DNA of 64,000 bases from Tritrichomonas musculus (taxonomy: Eukaryota; Parabasalia; Tritrichomonadida; Tritrichomonadidae), in the NCBI GenBank assembly GCA_039105265.1, contig JAPFFF010000006.1, forward strand, positions 2,046,001 to 2,110,000, in the 5' to 3' direction. The notes under the pieces are model-generated. The model made no database searches, was not told the DNA's origin, and saw only the letters and a list, made by a program, of their open reading frames with translations. The translations under genes and the position numbers were made by a program. Positions 42,736 to 53,100 of this stretch are shown here, piece after piece (positions within the stretch are counted from its first letter, which is position 1; each line of letters opens with the position of its first letter).

Positions 42736-44025
42736 TTATTCAAATGAAAAATCTTTTTTGTCTTCGTTGTAATCGCCAGGTGGATCTTTTTTAGAGTATT
42801 TCTTTTTTCTGTAATGCTTTTTTTTTTCTCGATATTGAGGTGTTCTTTTTCGGAATATTTCTTGTTCTCTATCATTTTCGAATGACAATATATCAGCTAA
42901 TGATTGTTTTGGTACAAACTTTATAAGATCTAGGTCAGTCAACAAACTTGAAAAAAAATGAGGATCGTTATATAGGCATCCTGCCAAAAGGGTTCTAACT
43001 TCATATGATCGCGCGAAATAAAGTCTCTTTGGGGCCAGCATCGATATGAGGTTATTGAGACTCTCGTTGCATTGAGTATTGTTTCGAAAGTCGCAATTTT
43101 TAATAAAATTTTCGGTTTTATTGAAAAAGTTTTGCATTTTTTTAAAAGCAGTTTCATCGTTTTTCCCTAGTTCCCAATCAGAATGTGATGGTGGTAATGG
43201 ACCATGCGAACAATTATCGTGGTTACCTATCATATGAAATGGAGAGTTCGTCCACATAAGTCCTCTCAATTCGACATCTTCAATATTTGTAACTAAATAT
43301 ACTCCCCACGAAACAATTTTCACTCTCTTAGTTTCTATTTCATCAGAAAATAAATAATCATACTCCAATTTGTCAGCTAGCTTTGCAAAATTTCTAGACA
43401 TGCATTGAAATCCATGCCTAGGATCGAAGGTTCGACTAAAATCCAGACCTGCTTTTTTCGCTTGATTTGGCGTTTTATTATCATTATCAGAAGTTATCGA
43501 GTTGCAACAATCAGGTCCCCATTTTCCAATAATTTGGTCAAAACTTAGTCTAGCTGCAGCAGATTCTAGCATATTGGACGCAACGTTGACATCTTTTTTG
43601 TTTGTTGTTTGCATGTCAACAACTTTGTTTCTCCTGCAATCCATTGTTGCTGTTGTGCAATACATTGCATCACGACAGGAGTCATATCTCCCATCTATTG
43701 AAATATTGGCATCATTCTGTTCAAATGTTTCCTTAGCAAACCTCTCAAAATGTTCAGAAGTACATTCTTTTATTTTCGGTATCAACTTTTGTTGGTGCCT
43801 ATAAAAGGTAGATTTGCTAGGAAAACAGTTTCCTTGGATAGCAGCGCCGATGCGAGCTCTTTGAAAACCAGAGCCTTGTACTAAAGTACTGATGACAGCC
43901 ATATCTGGTTGAACTTTTTTATAAGGAACATCTTCCTGAATCTCTTCTTTATCATCATCCTTTTTATTCCATCTAATATTTATTGCTTTTTGGTTTTTTA
44001 TTTGGATTTTCCTTTTTGGCGCCAT
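42736..44025 (-). CDS. Kolobok/IS4EU-like DDE transposase
   Basis: The frame is open from a TTG at 44082, but the first good ATG (MAPKRKIQ) is at 44025 and gives 429 residues. TCATTTTTTCATTTTTC directly before it holds repeated initiator matches. A basic start is followed by a helical DNA-binding-like region (FPSKSTFYRHQQK). The probable catalytic residues are D111 in ISIDGRYDS, D180 in SITSDND and E321 in TQCNESLNNLISMLAPKR. This set (DGRYDS, TSDND, NESLN) is shared by Kolobok/IS4EU-type transposases. The C-terminus is very basic and looks like a nuclear targeting tail. The gene is intact. The superfamily call is from memory of motifs and moderately sure; that it is a transposase is more secure. 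Confidence 0.75.
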   Translation of the reverse strand: MAPKRKIQIKNQKAINIRWNKKDDDKEEIQEDVPYKKVQPDMAVISTLVQGSGFQRARIGAAIQGNCFPSKSTFYRHQQKLIPKIKECTSEHFERFAKETFEQNDANISIDGRYDSCRDAMYCTTATMDCRRNKVVDMQTTNKKDVNVASNMLESAAARLSFDQIIGKWGPDCCNSITSDNDNKTPNQAKKAGLDFSRTFDPRHGFQCMSRNFAKLADKLEYDYLFSDEIETKRVKIVSWGVYLVTNIEDVELRGLMWTNSPFHMIGNHDNCSHGPLPPSHSDWELGKNDETAFKKMQNFFNKTENFIKNCDFRNNTQCNESLNNLISMLAPKRLYFARSYEVRTLLAGCLYNDPHFFSSLLTDLDLIKFVPKQSLADILSFENDREQEIFRKRTPQYREKKKHYRKKKYSKKDPPGDYNEDKKDFSFE

Positions 44026-44340
44026 GAAAAATGAAAAAATGAAATAAACGTTAAAAAATATATGGTTAACAAAATAAACCAACTTTTTATATATTAATAC
44101 GTTTTTTTTTTAATTATAAACCTTTCAAAAAAATGGGACTCTGAAGAAAAAAACGTACACATATTATTATATCATAATTAATGATTAAATATTTAAAATA
44201 GTATTTTATAATATTTATAATGGACATTTTCTTTTTGATTATAAATTTAAATTGTAGATTTTTCTAAAAAAAAAAATTAAGTTAAAAAAAGTGCAAAAAA
44301 GTTGAACAAAAATTTTCATATCTCCATTTTACCAGATGTA

Positions 44341-44590
44341 GTGATTCAAATCCTTAACGAATACATAATTTTTTATTCCTATTAATAAAAAATATTATAA
44401 CTTAGTTTGGTTGTAAAATCTTTAAAATTGAAAGACTACATACATTTTTAAATTTTGGTAAAATCTCTCTGTAATTCATGATTTTTCAAAATGTATGTAA
44501 TCATTCAATTTTAAAGATTTTACAGCCAAATTAAAAACTTATCATCAGTGAACCTAGGAATATAAAGTTATGTATTCGATCAAAATTTAG
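44341..44590. repeat. Imperfect 250-bp palindrome
   Basis: The arms share TGTAAAATCTTTAAAATTGA, ACATACATTTT and CGAATACATAA in inverted order around a short centre near 44460-44480. The inner 55 bp of each arm match best and the outer parts contain gaps. It lies upstream of the Kolobok-like transposase and could be a fold-back insertion or a subterminal structure of that element. Confidence 0.8.
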
Positions 44591-45519
44591 TTTAATATTT
44601 ATTGAAATATAATATAATTAATCTCCTTTCAATTAAAAAAAAAGTATTTCAAACATTTTTATGTATAAAAAAATAGAATTTGGCATGACTACTGAGCACT
44701 TCATAATTTACAAATGAAAGGTAAACTGATGAATGCGACAAAATTAAAAAATAAGGAAATGTTTTGCAAATGATTGAATATATAATTTCGTAAAAAAACA
44801 AAAATTTTTTATAAAAAAAATTTGAAAATATTAGTAATTATTAATTATTAGTATATTACTTAAGTAAAAAATATAAAATAAATTAAAGAAATTGATTTTT
44901 TTTTATTTGGTCCGTCCCCCTTAAAAGTATTAAAAAGTATTTTATATTACATTGATTTTGTAATTATTAAATAAAAGCAAGTGTTTTTATCAATATTACG
45001 ATTTTTAATTAAAAATTGAATGTAAAAATGGCCTAAGACATATTCACTTTTGTCTAGACAAGTTTAGACAAGACTTGTCTATGTAAACCATTCAAAATTG
45101 AATGATAAACTTTTGTCATGACAAGAGACAAAAGTTTCCACTTCAAAAAGTTTCATTAAAATTCAATTATATTTATATAAAAGTTTCAAAGAATTTTATG
45201 ATTTTCAAAGAAAACGATAAAAAAGCTTTGAATTTATGAATAAAATAAGAGAAAGTATAATTAGCACGCTGTGATGGTGAAGTGACCATCACGGTGTTCT
45301 CAAAAAGTGAAAATTCAATGGGAACTTTTTGAAACACAGCTTTTTGATAAACAACTTTTTGATAACTTATTATTCTGAAAATTTTTATTTCTTTGGCGCC
45401 ATTTTATAAAATTTTATAGAAACAGAAAGGCCTGTCATTGTAGTCGTTCTGAAATCATTATTCTAGTTGTTTTTTGTTATTCCTAATACCAGACTGCTTT
45501 TATCAAATAATTTCTCTCG

Positions 45520-45890
45520 GATTGCTATCCTCAGATAGATATATTCTGATGGTAACTCTCAGATTATAATTTTCAGCTTGGTTATTCGCAGATAGTCATT
45601 TCGCGGATGGCAATTTTCAGATAGTTATTCTCAGATAGTAATTATTAGTTTAGTTATTCTCAAATAATAAAAATCAGATAATAATTCTCAGATAGTTACT
45701 CCACAATCTACGATTCTCAGATAGTAATTCCACAGTTTGCTATTCTTGGATAGTAATTCCACAGTTTGCTATTCTCAGATAGTAATTCCACAGTTTGCTA
45801 ATTTCGGATAGTAATTCTCAGATATTTTCCCCTAGATAGTAATTCTCTTAGTTATTCTCAGATAATCTTTTTCAGATAGTAAATCTTTTC
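45520..45890. repeat. Degenerate short tandem repeat (about 28 bp)
   Basis: Repeats of ATTCTCAGATAGTAATTC and CCACAGTTTGCTATTC. The region around 45700-45810 is the most regular. It is in the left part of the hosting element. Confidence 0.75.
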
Positions 45891-47007
45891 TTAATAATGA
45901 ATAATAAGTTTGCATTTATATTTTAAAATTTTTATTAGATAATAATAATGTCTAATACTCTAATATTGTAATGAGAAAATGGAGATAAATTATTTTTTTA
46001 AATCTTAAAATTGAATAGTTTATTTTTCTATATTGAATTTTTTAAATGAGCTGTTTCAAATTTGAGTATTATATATCATTCATATTTATTTTCTCTAGAT
46101 TTAGTTTGAATTCTTATAAATCTTTGAGAGTTAGGTGATATTATTTCTAAATTAGTTCCTTTTGGTGATTTTATTGGAGATATTTGCATATAAGCATAAT
46201 ATTATATTAAAAATAATTATTTATTTCTTTTTTCTTTTATATATCAATGTTTTGATGCCATATTTAGTTTTTTCCTTTTTATATTGATTTTTTTCAATTA
46301 TTCTCTTTCATTTTTCCTTAATACTCCACTCTCCCTACAATTCAGCCATTTCTCGTTATTTTAAATACGTTTTTTCTCGTTATTTTTTATATTCAATTTT
46401 GAATTAAATTGAGAAGAAAATTTGATAGTAAAAATGAAAGTTAAAGTATTTTTTGAATATTTCAATGAATATCTAACAATAATAAATTTAAACCAAATAT
46501 ATAATATTTATATTTATTATTAATATTATATTTTAAATATAAGTAAAAAATAAGAAGGTAAAAAAATTATTATTTTAATATTCTGATAAAGTTTAAAAGA
46601 TTGTAGGATAATTCATACAAATTATTACTTTTATATATCATTACTTTTAATATTTATACTTAGAATTGGTTGAACTTGTAGTCCATTCAAAATTATTTGA
46701 TCATATCTTAATGCTTGCTGTTTTTTTTAGGAAAAAAATTACTGATTGGAAATATATGATTGATCATAATAACAAATAAAGAGGCGAAATAGGCAAGTTC
46801 AAAAAAATTTGTATAAAATATCATCTTATTTGGAAAAATTCAGGTAAACTAAAGAACATAGCAATTATCTTAAGGTAGTTTCATGTTAAGTATAAATGAG
46901 AGATTTGTTTCCAATATTTTTTAGATCTGGTATATTTTGAATTAGAAACAAATCGAGATTTCCCAAAAAAGACGATCGAATTGCATTGAAATTAAATTTT
47001 GATTTTG

Positions 47008-47690
47008 TTTGAAATATGAAGAGTAAATCTATATTTCAAAGCAACGTCCATTGAATAAAAATTCAATTGGATTGAAAAGAAATCTTTTCTTTTGTGAGAA
47101 AAATCATTACAAAAAAATTTGTTTTGTTTGAAATATGAAGAGTAAATCTATATTTCAAAGCAACGTCCATTGAGTAAAAATTCAATTGGATTGAAAAGAA
47201 ATCTTTTCTTTTGTGAGAAAAATCATTACAAAAGATTTTGTTTTGTTTGAAATATGAAGAGTAAATCTATATTTCAAAGCAACGTCCATTGAATAAAAAT
47301 TCAATTGGATTGAAAAGAAATCTTTTCTTTTGTGAGAAAAATCATTACAAAAAAATTTGTTTTGTTTGAAATATGAAGAGTAAATCTATATTTCAAAGCA
47401 ACGTCCATTGAGTAAAAATTCAATTGGATTGAAAAGAAATCTTTTCTTTTGTGAGAAAAATCATTACAAAAGATTTTGTTTTGTTTGAAATATGAAGAGT
47501 AAATCTATATTTCAAAGCAACGTCCATTGAATAAAAATTCAATTGGATTGAAAAGAAATCTTTTCTTTTGTGAGAAAAATCATTACAAAAAATTTTGTTT
47601 TGTTTGAAATATAAAGAGTAAATCTATATTTCAAAGCAACGTCCATTGAATAAAAATTCAATTGGATTGAAAAGAAACTTTATTTTTTTG
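47008..47690. repeat. 119-bp tandem repeat, six copies, in the pogo element
   Basis: GCAACGTCCATTGA recurs every 119 bases (47041, 47160, 47279, 47398, 47517, 47636). Copies 2 and 4 share one base change (GAGTAAAA for GAATAAAA), and linker variants alternate, indicating growth by doubling of a 238-bp unit. It is non-coding. Confidence 0.95.
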
Positions 47691-47804
47691 GAAAAAAATC
47701 GAAATTAAAACTTTCTTTTGTAATAAAAAACAACTGAAACCTCTAGTTTTTTAAAAATTTTCCGTAAAGAGTAAAAAAACAAAAAAACTTGTGAATGATA
47801 TAAA

Positions 47805-49006
47805 TTAATAATATTGCGACCATGCATATACGAGGTTATCTATAGATAATTCTTCAAAAGCTTTTTGAACAAATGTTACTGTTCTTTTCATTCCTACTTC
47901 TTTTTCTTGATTTCCAAAAAGATAATTTGATATTTTAGAATTAACCTTAGATTTCAAAGGTGCGAAAATGGACAAGTCTAAAGGCTGTAAAATGTCTGTT
48001 AAACCGCTTGGAATAAAATATAAATTAATATTTAATTGTTTAGCAACCATGATTGATTTGAGACTTTTGTGAGAAGCATATAAATTCCAATTGGAATTGG
48101 AATTTCTGAGTTAAATTGTTTTCTAATAAAATTTAAATATTCTATAAAATTTTCTGTTGTCATGTATGACTTTTTAGAGAAGGTTGAAATATTTGGCTCA
48201 ATTAATTGACCTAATAATTCATCTTTTTCCTCTTCAGAATTTGCACCTGCAATAATAAACAAAGGTAATTTGCAATTCGTGCTTGTAATGCTTGCCATAA
48301 CCGAAATTCTCTCCTTGGTGGAGTCTAAAACATTAATTGATACGTTGCTTGAATTCTTGTACGCCCAAGTTTTTACACAATTTGGTAGAATTTGAAATCC
48401 GGTTTCGTCACCGTTTACCACAGGTTCGCCTTTTAAGCGTGCGTTTTCTATCACTGATTGAATTGTTGCTTTGAATTCATCTATAACATATGTATTATCA
48501 CTTTTTGGATTGTTTTTAGATCTTTGTTTAAAATGTGCCATTTTTGAAGAAACATTATGTCTTGTTTTAAAATCATGAATAAAATGAGCGCTGCAATTGA
48601 AATTCGGAATTTCAAGATCATCTTCGTGAATCAAATTGAAAGCATCAAAAACGACGGTTTGAAATTGACTGTCACTAAAATAATTACCTTCTGAAATGTA
48701 ATTTGCGTCTATATATTCCATTATGTTATCTTCTTGTTGGTCATTGAATATTCGGTGGAAGGATCCATGGTTTTTCGTATAAAAAGGGTTCCATGATTTA
48801 TCTTCATCCCATTTTTTCATCCATCCTCTCAGAGTTTTTCTATTTATTCCATGTAATGCTGCAATTCGTGAAACGAAATGACAATCTTCATTTAAACTGT
48901 TTTTATGTTCCAAGTACTTCTGTTTGACTGTCATACATAGATCAGGATCCTTCCAATATTTTATGTATGGATGTGGAAACCGACTTTTGGTTTTTTTGCT
49001 TTTCAT
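47805..49006 (-). pseudogene. Pogo-type transposase, frameshifted
   Basis: Two overlapping frames: 49006-48032 (324 codons, ATG start) and 48050-47805 (81 codons). The first has a helix-turn-helix (SRIAALHGINRKTLRGWMKKW region, about 46-66), a CENP-B/Tigger-type second domain and the first catalytic Asp in VVNGDETGF (D200). The second piece has the characteristic LTDILQPLDLSIFAPLK. Near 48085 the frame is lost; the alternative frame reads YASHKSLKS, the sequence that normally follows the second catalytic Asp, but no Asp precedes it. The gene therefore lacks both frame and a key residue. Confidence 0.8.
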
Positions 49007-49673
49007 TTTTCTTTTGAAAAAAGTGACAAAAGCAATAGCATTTCTATTTTTTAATTTCTCATTATTGATATATTTATTTATTTGGAATATAAAATTATTT
49101 TTTATTATTTTTCATTTTTATCATAAATTATTAAAATAATAATAATTATTTTTTTTTTTTTTTTTTTTTTTTTTGTTAACTAGTTAAAAAAAAATATTGT
49201 TAACCATGTTAAAATTAAAAAATGGCTGAATTGTAGGGAGAGTGGAGTATTTGTAATTTTTATGCTATCAATACATACAATCATCATTATTCTTTCTTTC
49301 CTATTTTACTATTCATATTCTCCTGATTTTTTTTATTTGGATCTTTTGTTTACGTTATTATACTCTTTTTAATTTTGGTCAAAAAGTTAATAGTAATTAT
49401 AATAAAATTATCAAAAAGTTGCTTATCAAAAAGCCACGTATCAAAAAGCTTCCATTGAATTTTCACTTTTTGAGAACACCGTGATGGTCACTTCACCATC
49501 ACAGCGTGCTAACTTTTTGGTCCCATAAAATAATACAAAATATTACAAAATTTTAATATTATAAAAATCAGAAAATTCAGAAAAATAAAAAGCATTTGAC
49601 TTTTTGAATGAAATACTTGTTTTAGACGAGTTTGTCTATGAAATTGGAAATCTGTCTATTTTGCTAAAGCTTA

Positions 49674-49787
49674 TGTTAACTCGATGTTGTTTGCATCTGT
49701 TTTGATTCTCTTCATGAGTAAAATTTTTCCAAATGAAATCAGCTTGATTCAAAAAGTTAATATAAAATGAACTTCAGAGCACTTATT
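49674..49787. repeat. 114-bp direct repeat, copy 2
   Basis: Partner of 41241-41354, 8.4 kb away and in the same orientation. Confidence 0.95.
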
Positions 49788-50138
49788 ATTTCGATGAATG
49801 AAATTTTCTTTTTCAAATTTCAATTTGTATGGCTAAAATTTTTCATTTCATTTGATAAATAACAAATTTAAAAGTAATTTTTCATCTACCAAATAGTGAA
49901 TAAAGTAATATCCACTTTTTGTGTTAATTCAACCACATAACAATTGAAACCATAATATTAAACGCACACAATATTTTCATGAAAAAAAAAAAAAAAAATA
50001 TTAATATTGAATTTATTTTTAATAAAGCGAATAAAAAAAAAATAAAATAAAACAGTAAGATAACAATAAATGAAATAACAAACATTAAAGAAAACAAAAA
50101 AAAAAAAAAATAAGCTTGAAGTAGAAAAGCGATGAAAA
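49788..50138. other. Intergenic, nothing identified
   Basis: About 350 A+T-rich bases with poly-A runs, downstream of the Ser-rich gene. Confidence 0.5.
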
Positions 50139-53100
50139 TTAAGAATTCTCTTCTTCTTCCTCTAAATTATTAATCGCTTCAATAAGATCTGTTACATCAT
50201 CATCTTCCTCTTCCTTATTTTCAGTTAGAGTAGAAGTCATTTCATTCATTGTATCATTATCATTATAATCTTCTTCTGTGAATGTTGAAACTCCTTTCGA
50301 TGGATCTTCTAAATTCGCTTTTATTTTATCATCAATAATTTTTTCTGTTTCGTTAGTAGTTGAATCAGGCAAAGTTGACTCAGATTCTTGTTCATCTTCA
50401 ACATCTTTGGTGGATGCAATAATATCTGTCAAAAATTTATCCAAATCTTCATCTTTACATTCTTCCATATTATCAATGTTATCTAAATCAGTTGAATCTT
50501 GAGTTTCTTTGATTTGTTGAATGATTGCATCAATTTCACCATCTTCTTTATCATCTACATCAATATGAAGATCGGCTAAATCATCTTTTTGACTTTGTCC
50601 TTTATTCTTATTTTTTTCTAAATCGAATTGAATATCAACTTCAATCTCATTATTCTTATCTTCTTCTTCATCTTCTCCATTAATCTTTGGTGATTGAGGA
50701 ACTTCTGAGTTATCCTCTTCTTCATCTTTTGATTGAGAAAGAAGCGATTCTTCCTCGAGAAGGGAAGCTTGTCTCTTTGGTTGTCCAGAATTTTCGGTTT
50801 CTTCTTCATCTTCATCAAGTGGTTGGATAACAACCTCTGAATTATCAGCAGAAGAATGATTAGAAAGAATTTGGGCATGATCCAAATTATCATGAATATC
50901 AGAATTTTGGCTTAATTCTTCATGTTGTAATGAATTCATATCTTCTTCGGTTTGGCTACCTCCTTTTTCTTCTTCTTCTTCTTTATTTACATTTGATGCT
51001 TTTTTATTTTCTGTAGCTTCTTCTTCTTCATTGTTCTTACTTTGATTTTGATTTACTAATGAAGAATCGTCATTTTCTTCCTCTTCTTCTTCCAAAACTG
51101 CATTGTTGTCATTGTTTGTGTCAGAAACTCCGCTTGATTCTGCTGCTTTGACTTCTTCTTCATTTTTAACACTTGTTGTTTGCTTTGATGAACTTTGATC
51201 AGTTTGATATGAAATTAGTTCAATTGACTTTGTTGATGATCTAGAATCACCTTGTGTGAAATTCAATGGTGATGAAGAAGATGAGGATGAAGCAATTCCA
51301 GATTTGGTTGTGGATGCAGTTGGTGAAGCTACTTGAGAATCAGTAGTAGAGGCAGTATTATTTGTTGATGTTGAAGCAGTTGTTGAATTACTTGATGATT
51401 TAGATCCACTTGTCGTTGATCCAGATTTAGATTCGCTAGTTGTTGATCCAGATTTTGATTCGCTTGTTGATTCTGTTGTGGATCCAGATTTCGACTCGCT
51501 TGCAGATGATGAATTTGATGATGAAGATCCAGAAGATTTCTTTGATGAAGATGATGTTGAAGAATCTGAAGACTTGTCTGAAGACTTCTTTGATGAAGAC
51601 GACGTTGAGGAATCTGAAGATTTCTTTGATGAAGAAGTTGAAGAATCTGAAGATTTCTTTGAAGTAGAAGTTGAAGAAGACTTTGAATTTGATGAAGGTG
51701 AAGATGTTTGAGATGAGCTTGCTGGTTCTGATGAACCTGATGATGATGAGCTTTTATCTTTTGATGGCGATGATGATGAAGAAGAAGTATTCAATTTCAT
51801 TGGGGATGCGGCACCATTAATATTAGATGAAGTTGTTGAGGTAGTTGAAGTTGTTGATTTAGAACCAGCTGTTGCTGATGATGATTCTGATGAACCAGCT
51901 TGAAGATTGAATTTGACTTCTTTAACCTGAATCGATTCAGAAGATGAATCATCATCTTTACTTGATTTAGAATTCATTGAGACTTCAGATGATTCATTAT
52001 TTGTAGTCGTATTAGTTGTAGTTGCTGCACTTTCTGTTGTAGAAATGTCTGATTTGGCTGTTGATGTGGTTGATTTTGAAGTTGAAGCTGAGGTAGATGC
52101 AGAATCATTAGATGACTTGGTTGCTGTTGTTGATGTTGATCCAGAAACAGATTCAGCAGTTGTTGAAGCAGAGGCAGATTCAGCAGTAGTTGAAGCAGAA
52201 GCGGATTCTGCAGTTGTTGACTCTGTAGCGGAATTTGTAGTTCCTGATTCTGGAGATGCAATAACTGATGAAGAAGGTGTGGAAGGCGGTGAAGGTGAAG
52301 AATCTGAAGAGAAATCTATATTTCTTCCTTTAATAGCTTTTCCATTTGAAGTGCTCTTGGAGGAAATTGTCGAAGGGGATGCTGTCAATTCAAATGAACT
52401 AGACTTTGTATTGTCAGTTGTTGAAGTTGTATCTTTTGATTTTGTTGATGCTGTATTGGATGTTGAAATAGAAGATGTATTGGCTGTATTTGTTTGTGAT
52501 GATGAAGCTGTATCTGTACTTGGAGTTTCTGTTGTTTGTTCATTTTCTGAACCTGATGATGATTTACTCTGGCTAAGAAGATCACTTTTCTCCATATTAG
52601 AAACGTCTGATGTAGTATTTGTACTTAATAATAAGTCAGAGGCTGTTTGCTTCGTAGTTCCCGTTGTTGATAAATCGGTTAAGTCATCACTATTTGAACT
52701 TGCAGACTTCTTTCTCTTTTTCTTATCAGAAATAGAAGTACTGCTAGTTACTGATGTTGGAGAGCTAGATCCCTGGGTTGTAGTTGATGCTGTTGTCGAT
52801 GCTGTAACTGACTCAGAATCTTCTTTGGATTGGTCAGAGAACGAAACTTCAGTCGATGAGTTTGATCCTCCCATAGCAGATGCAGACTTGGCAGTTGAAG
52901 TTGTTGATAATGAAGTAGATGTAGCCTGAGAGATTGAATTTTGATTTGTTGAATCAGGAGATAAAGAAGTTGAATCAGCTGTCGTTTGAGCATTTGGAGA
53001 CGTTGTCGACGTGGACATAGATTGTGATTCTGGAGTTGCGGAGGTGTTCATTGAAGTTGATGAAATACTATCATTTTGAGGATATTTTGATTTTCTTTGT

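Larger units (their letters stand above)
41488..44920 (-). mobile_element. Kolobok/IS4EU-like DNA transposon
   Basis: A 3.4-kb stretch around the transposase gene, bounded by TTAA on both sides (41484-41487 and 44921-44924). Inward-facing ends start with GGGGG(G)A (GGGGGGAGTC on the left and GGTCCGTCCCCC on the right). TTAA duplications fit the Kolobok superfamily. The ends match over only a few bases beyond the G run, so the limits are tentative. The non-coding parts hold a 63-bp tandem repeat and a 250-bp imperfect palindrome. Confidence 0.5.
46324..49248 (-). mobile_element. Pogo-type Tc1/mariner element
   Basis: 2925 bp with near-perfect inverted ends CTCCACTCTCCCTACAATTC (and GCCATTT beyond) flanked by TA at 46322-46323 and 49249-49250. 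It contains a decayed transposase on the minus strand and a 119-bp tandem repeat. The inverted ends are nearly identical although the gene is frameshifted, so it may be mobilised by a relative. Confidence 0.88.
45264..49509. mobile_element. TA-flanked element hosting the pogo element
   Basis: The ends read GCACGCTGTGATGGTGAAGT inward on both sides and the inverted match extends for about 100 bp, including several AACTTTTTGAT words. TA lies at 45262-45263 and 49510-49511. A hairpin GTGATGGT/ACCATCAC lies in each end. Its own DNA is 45264-46323 plus 49251-49509, non-coding; the rest is the nested pogo element. It is Tc1/mariner-type by its TA target site. Confidence 0.8.
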
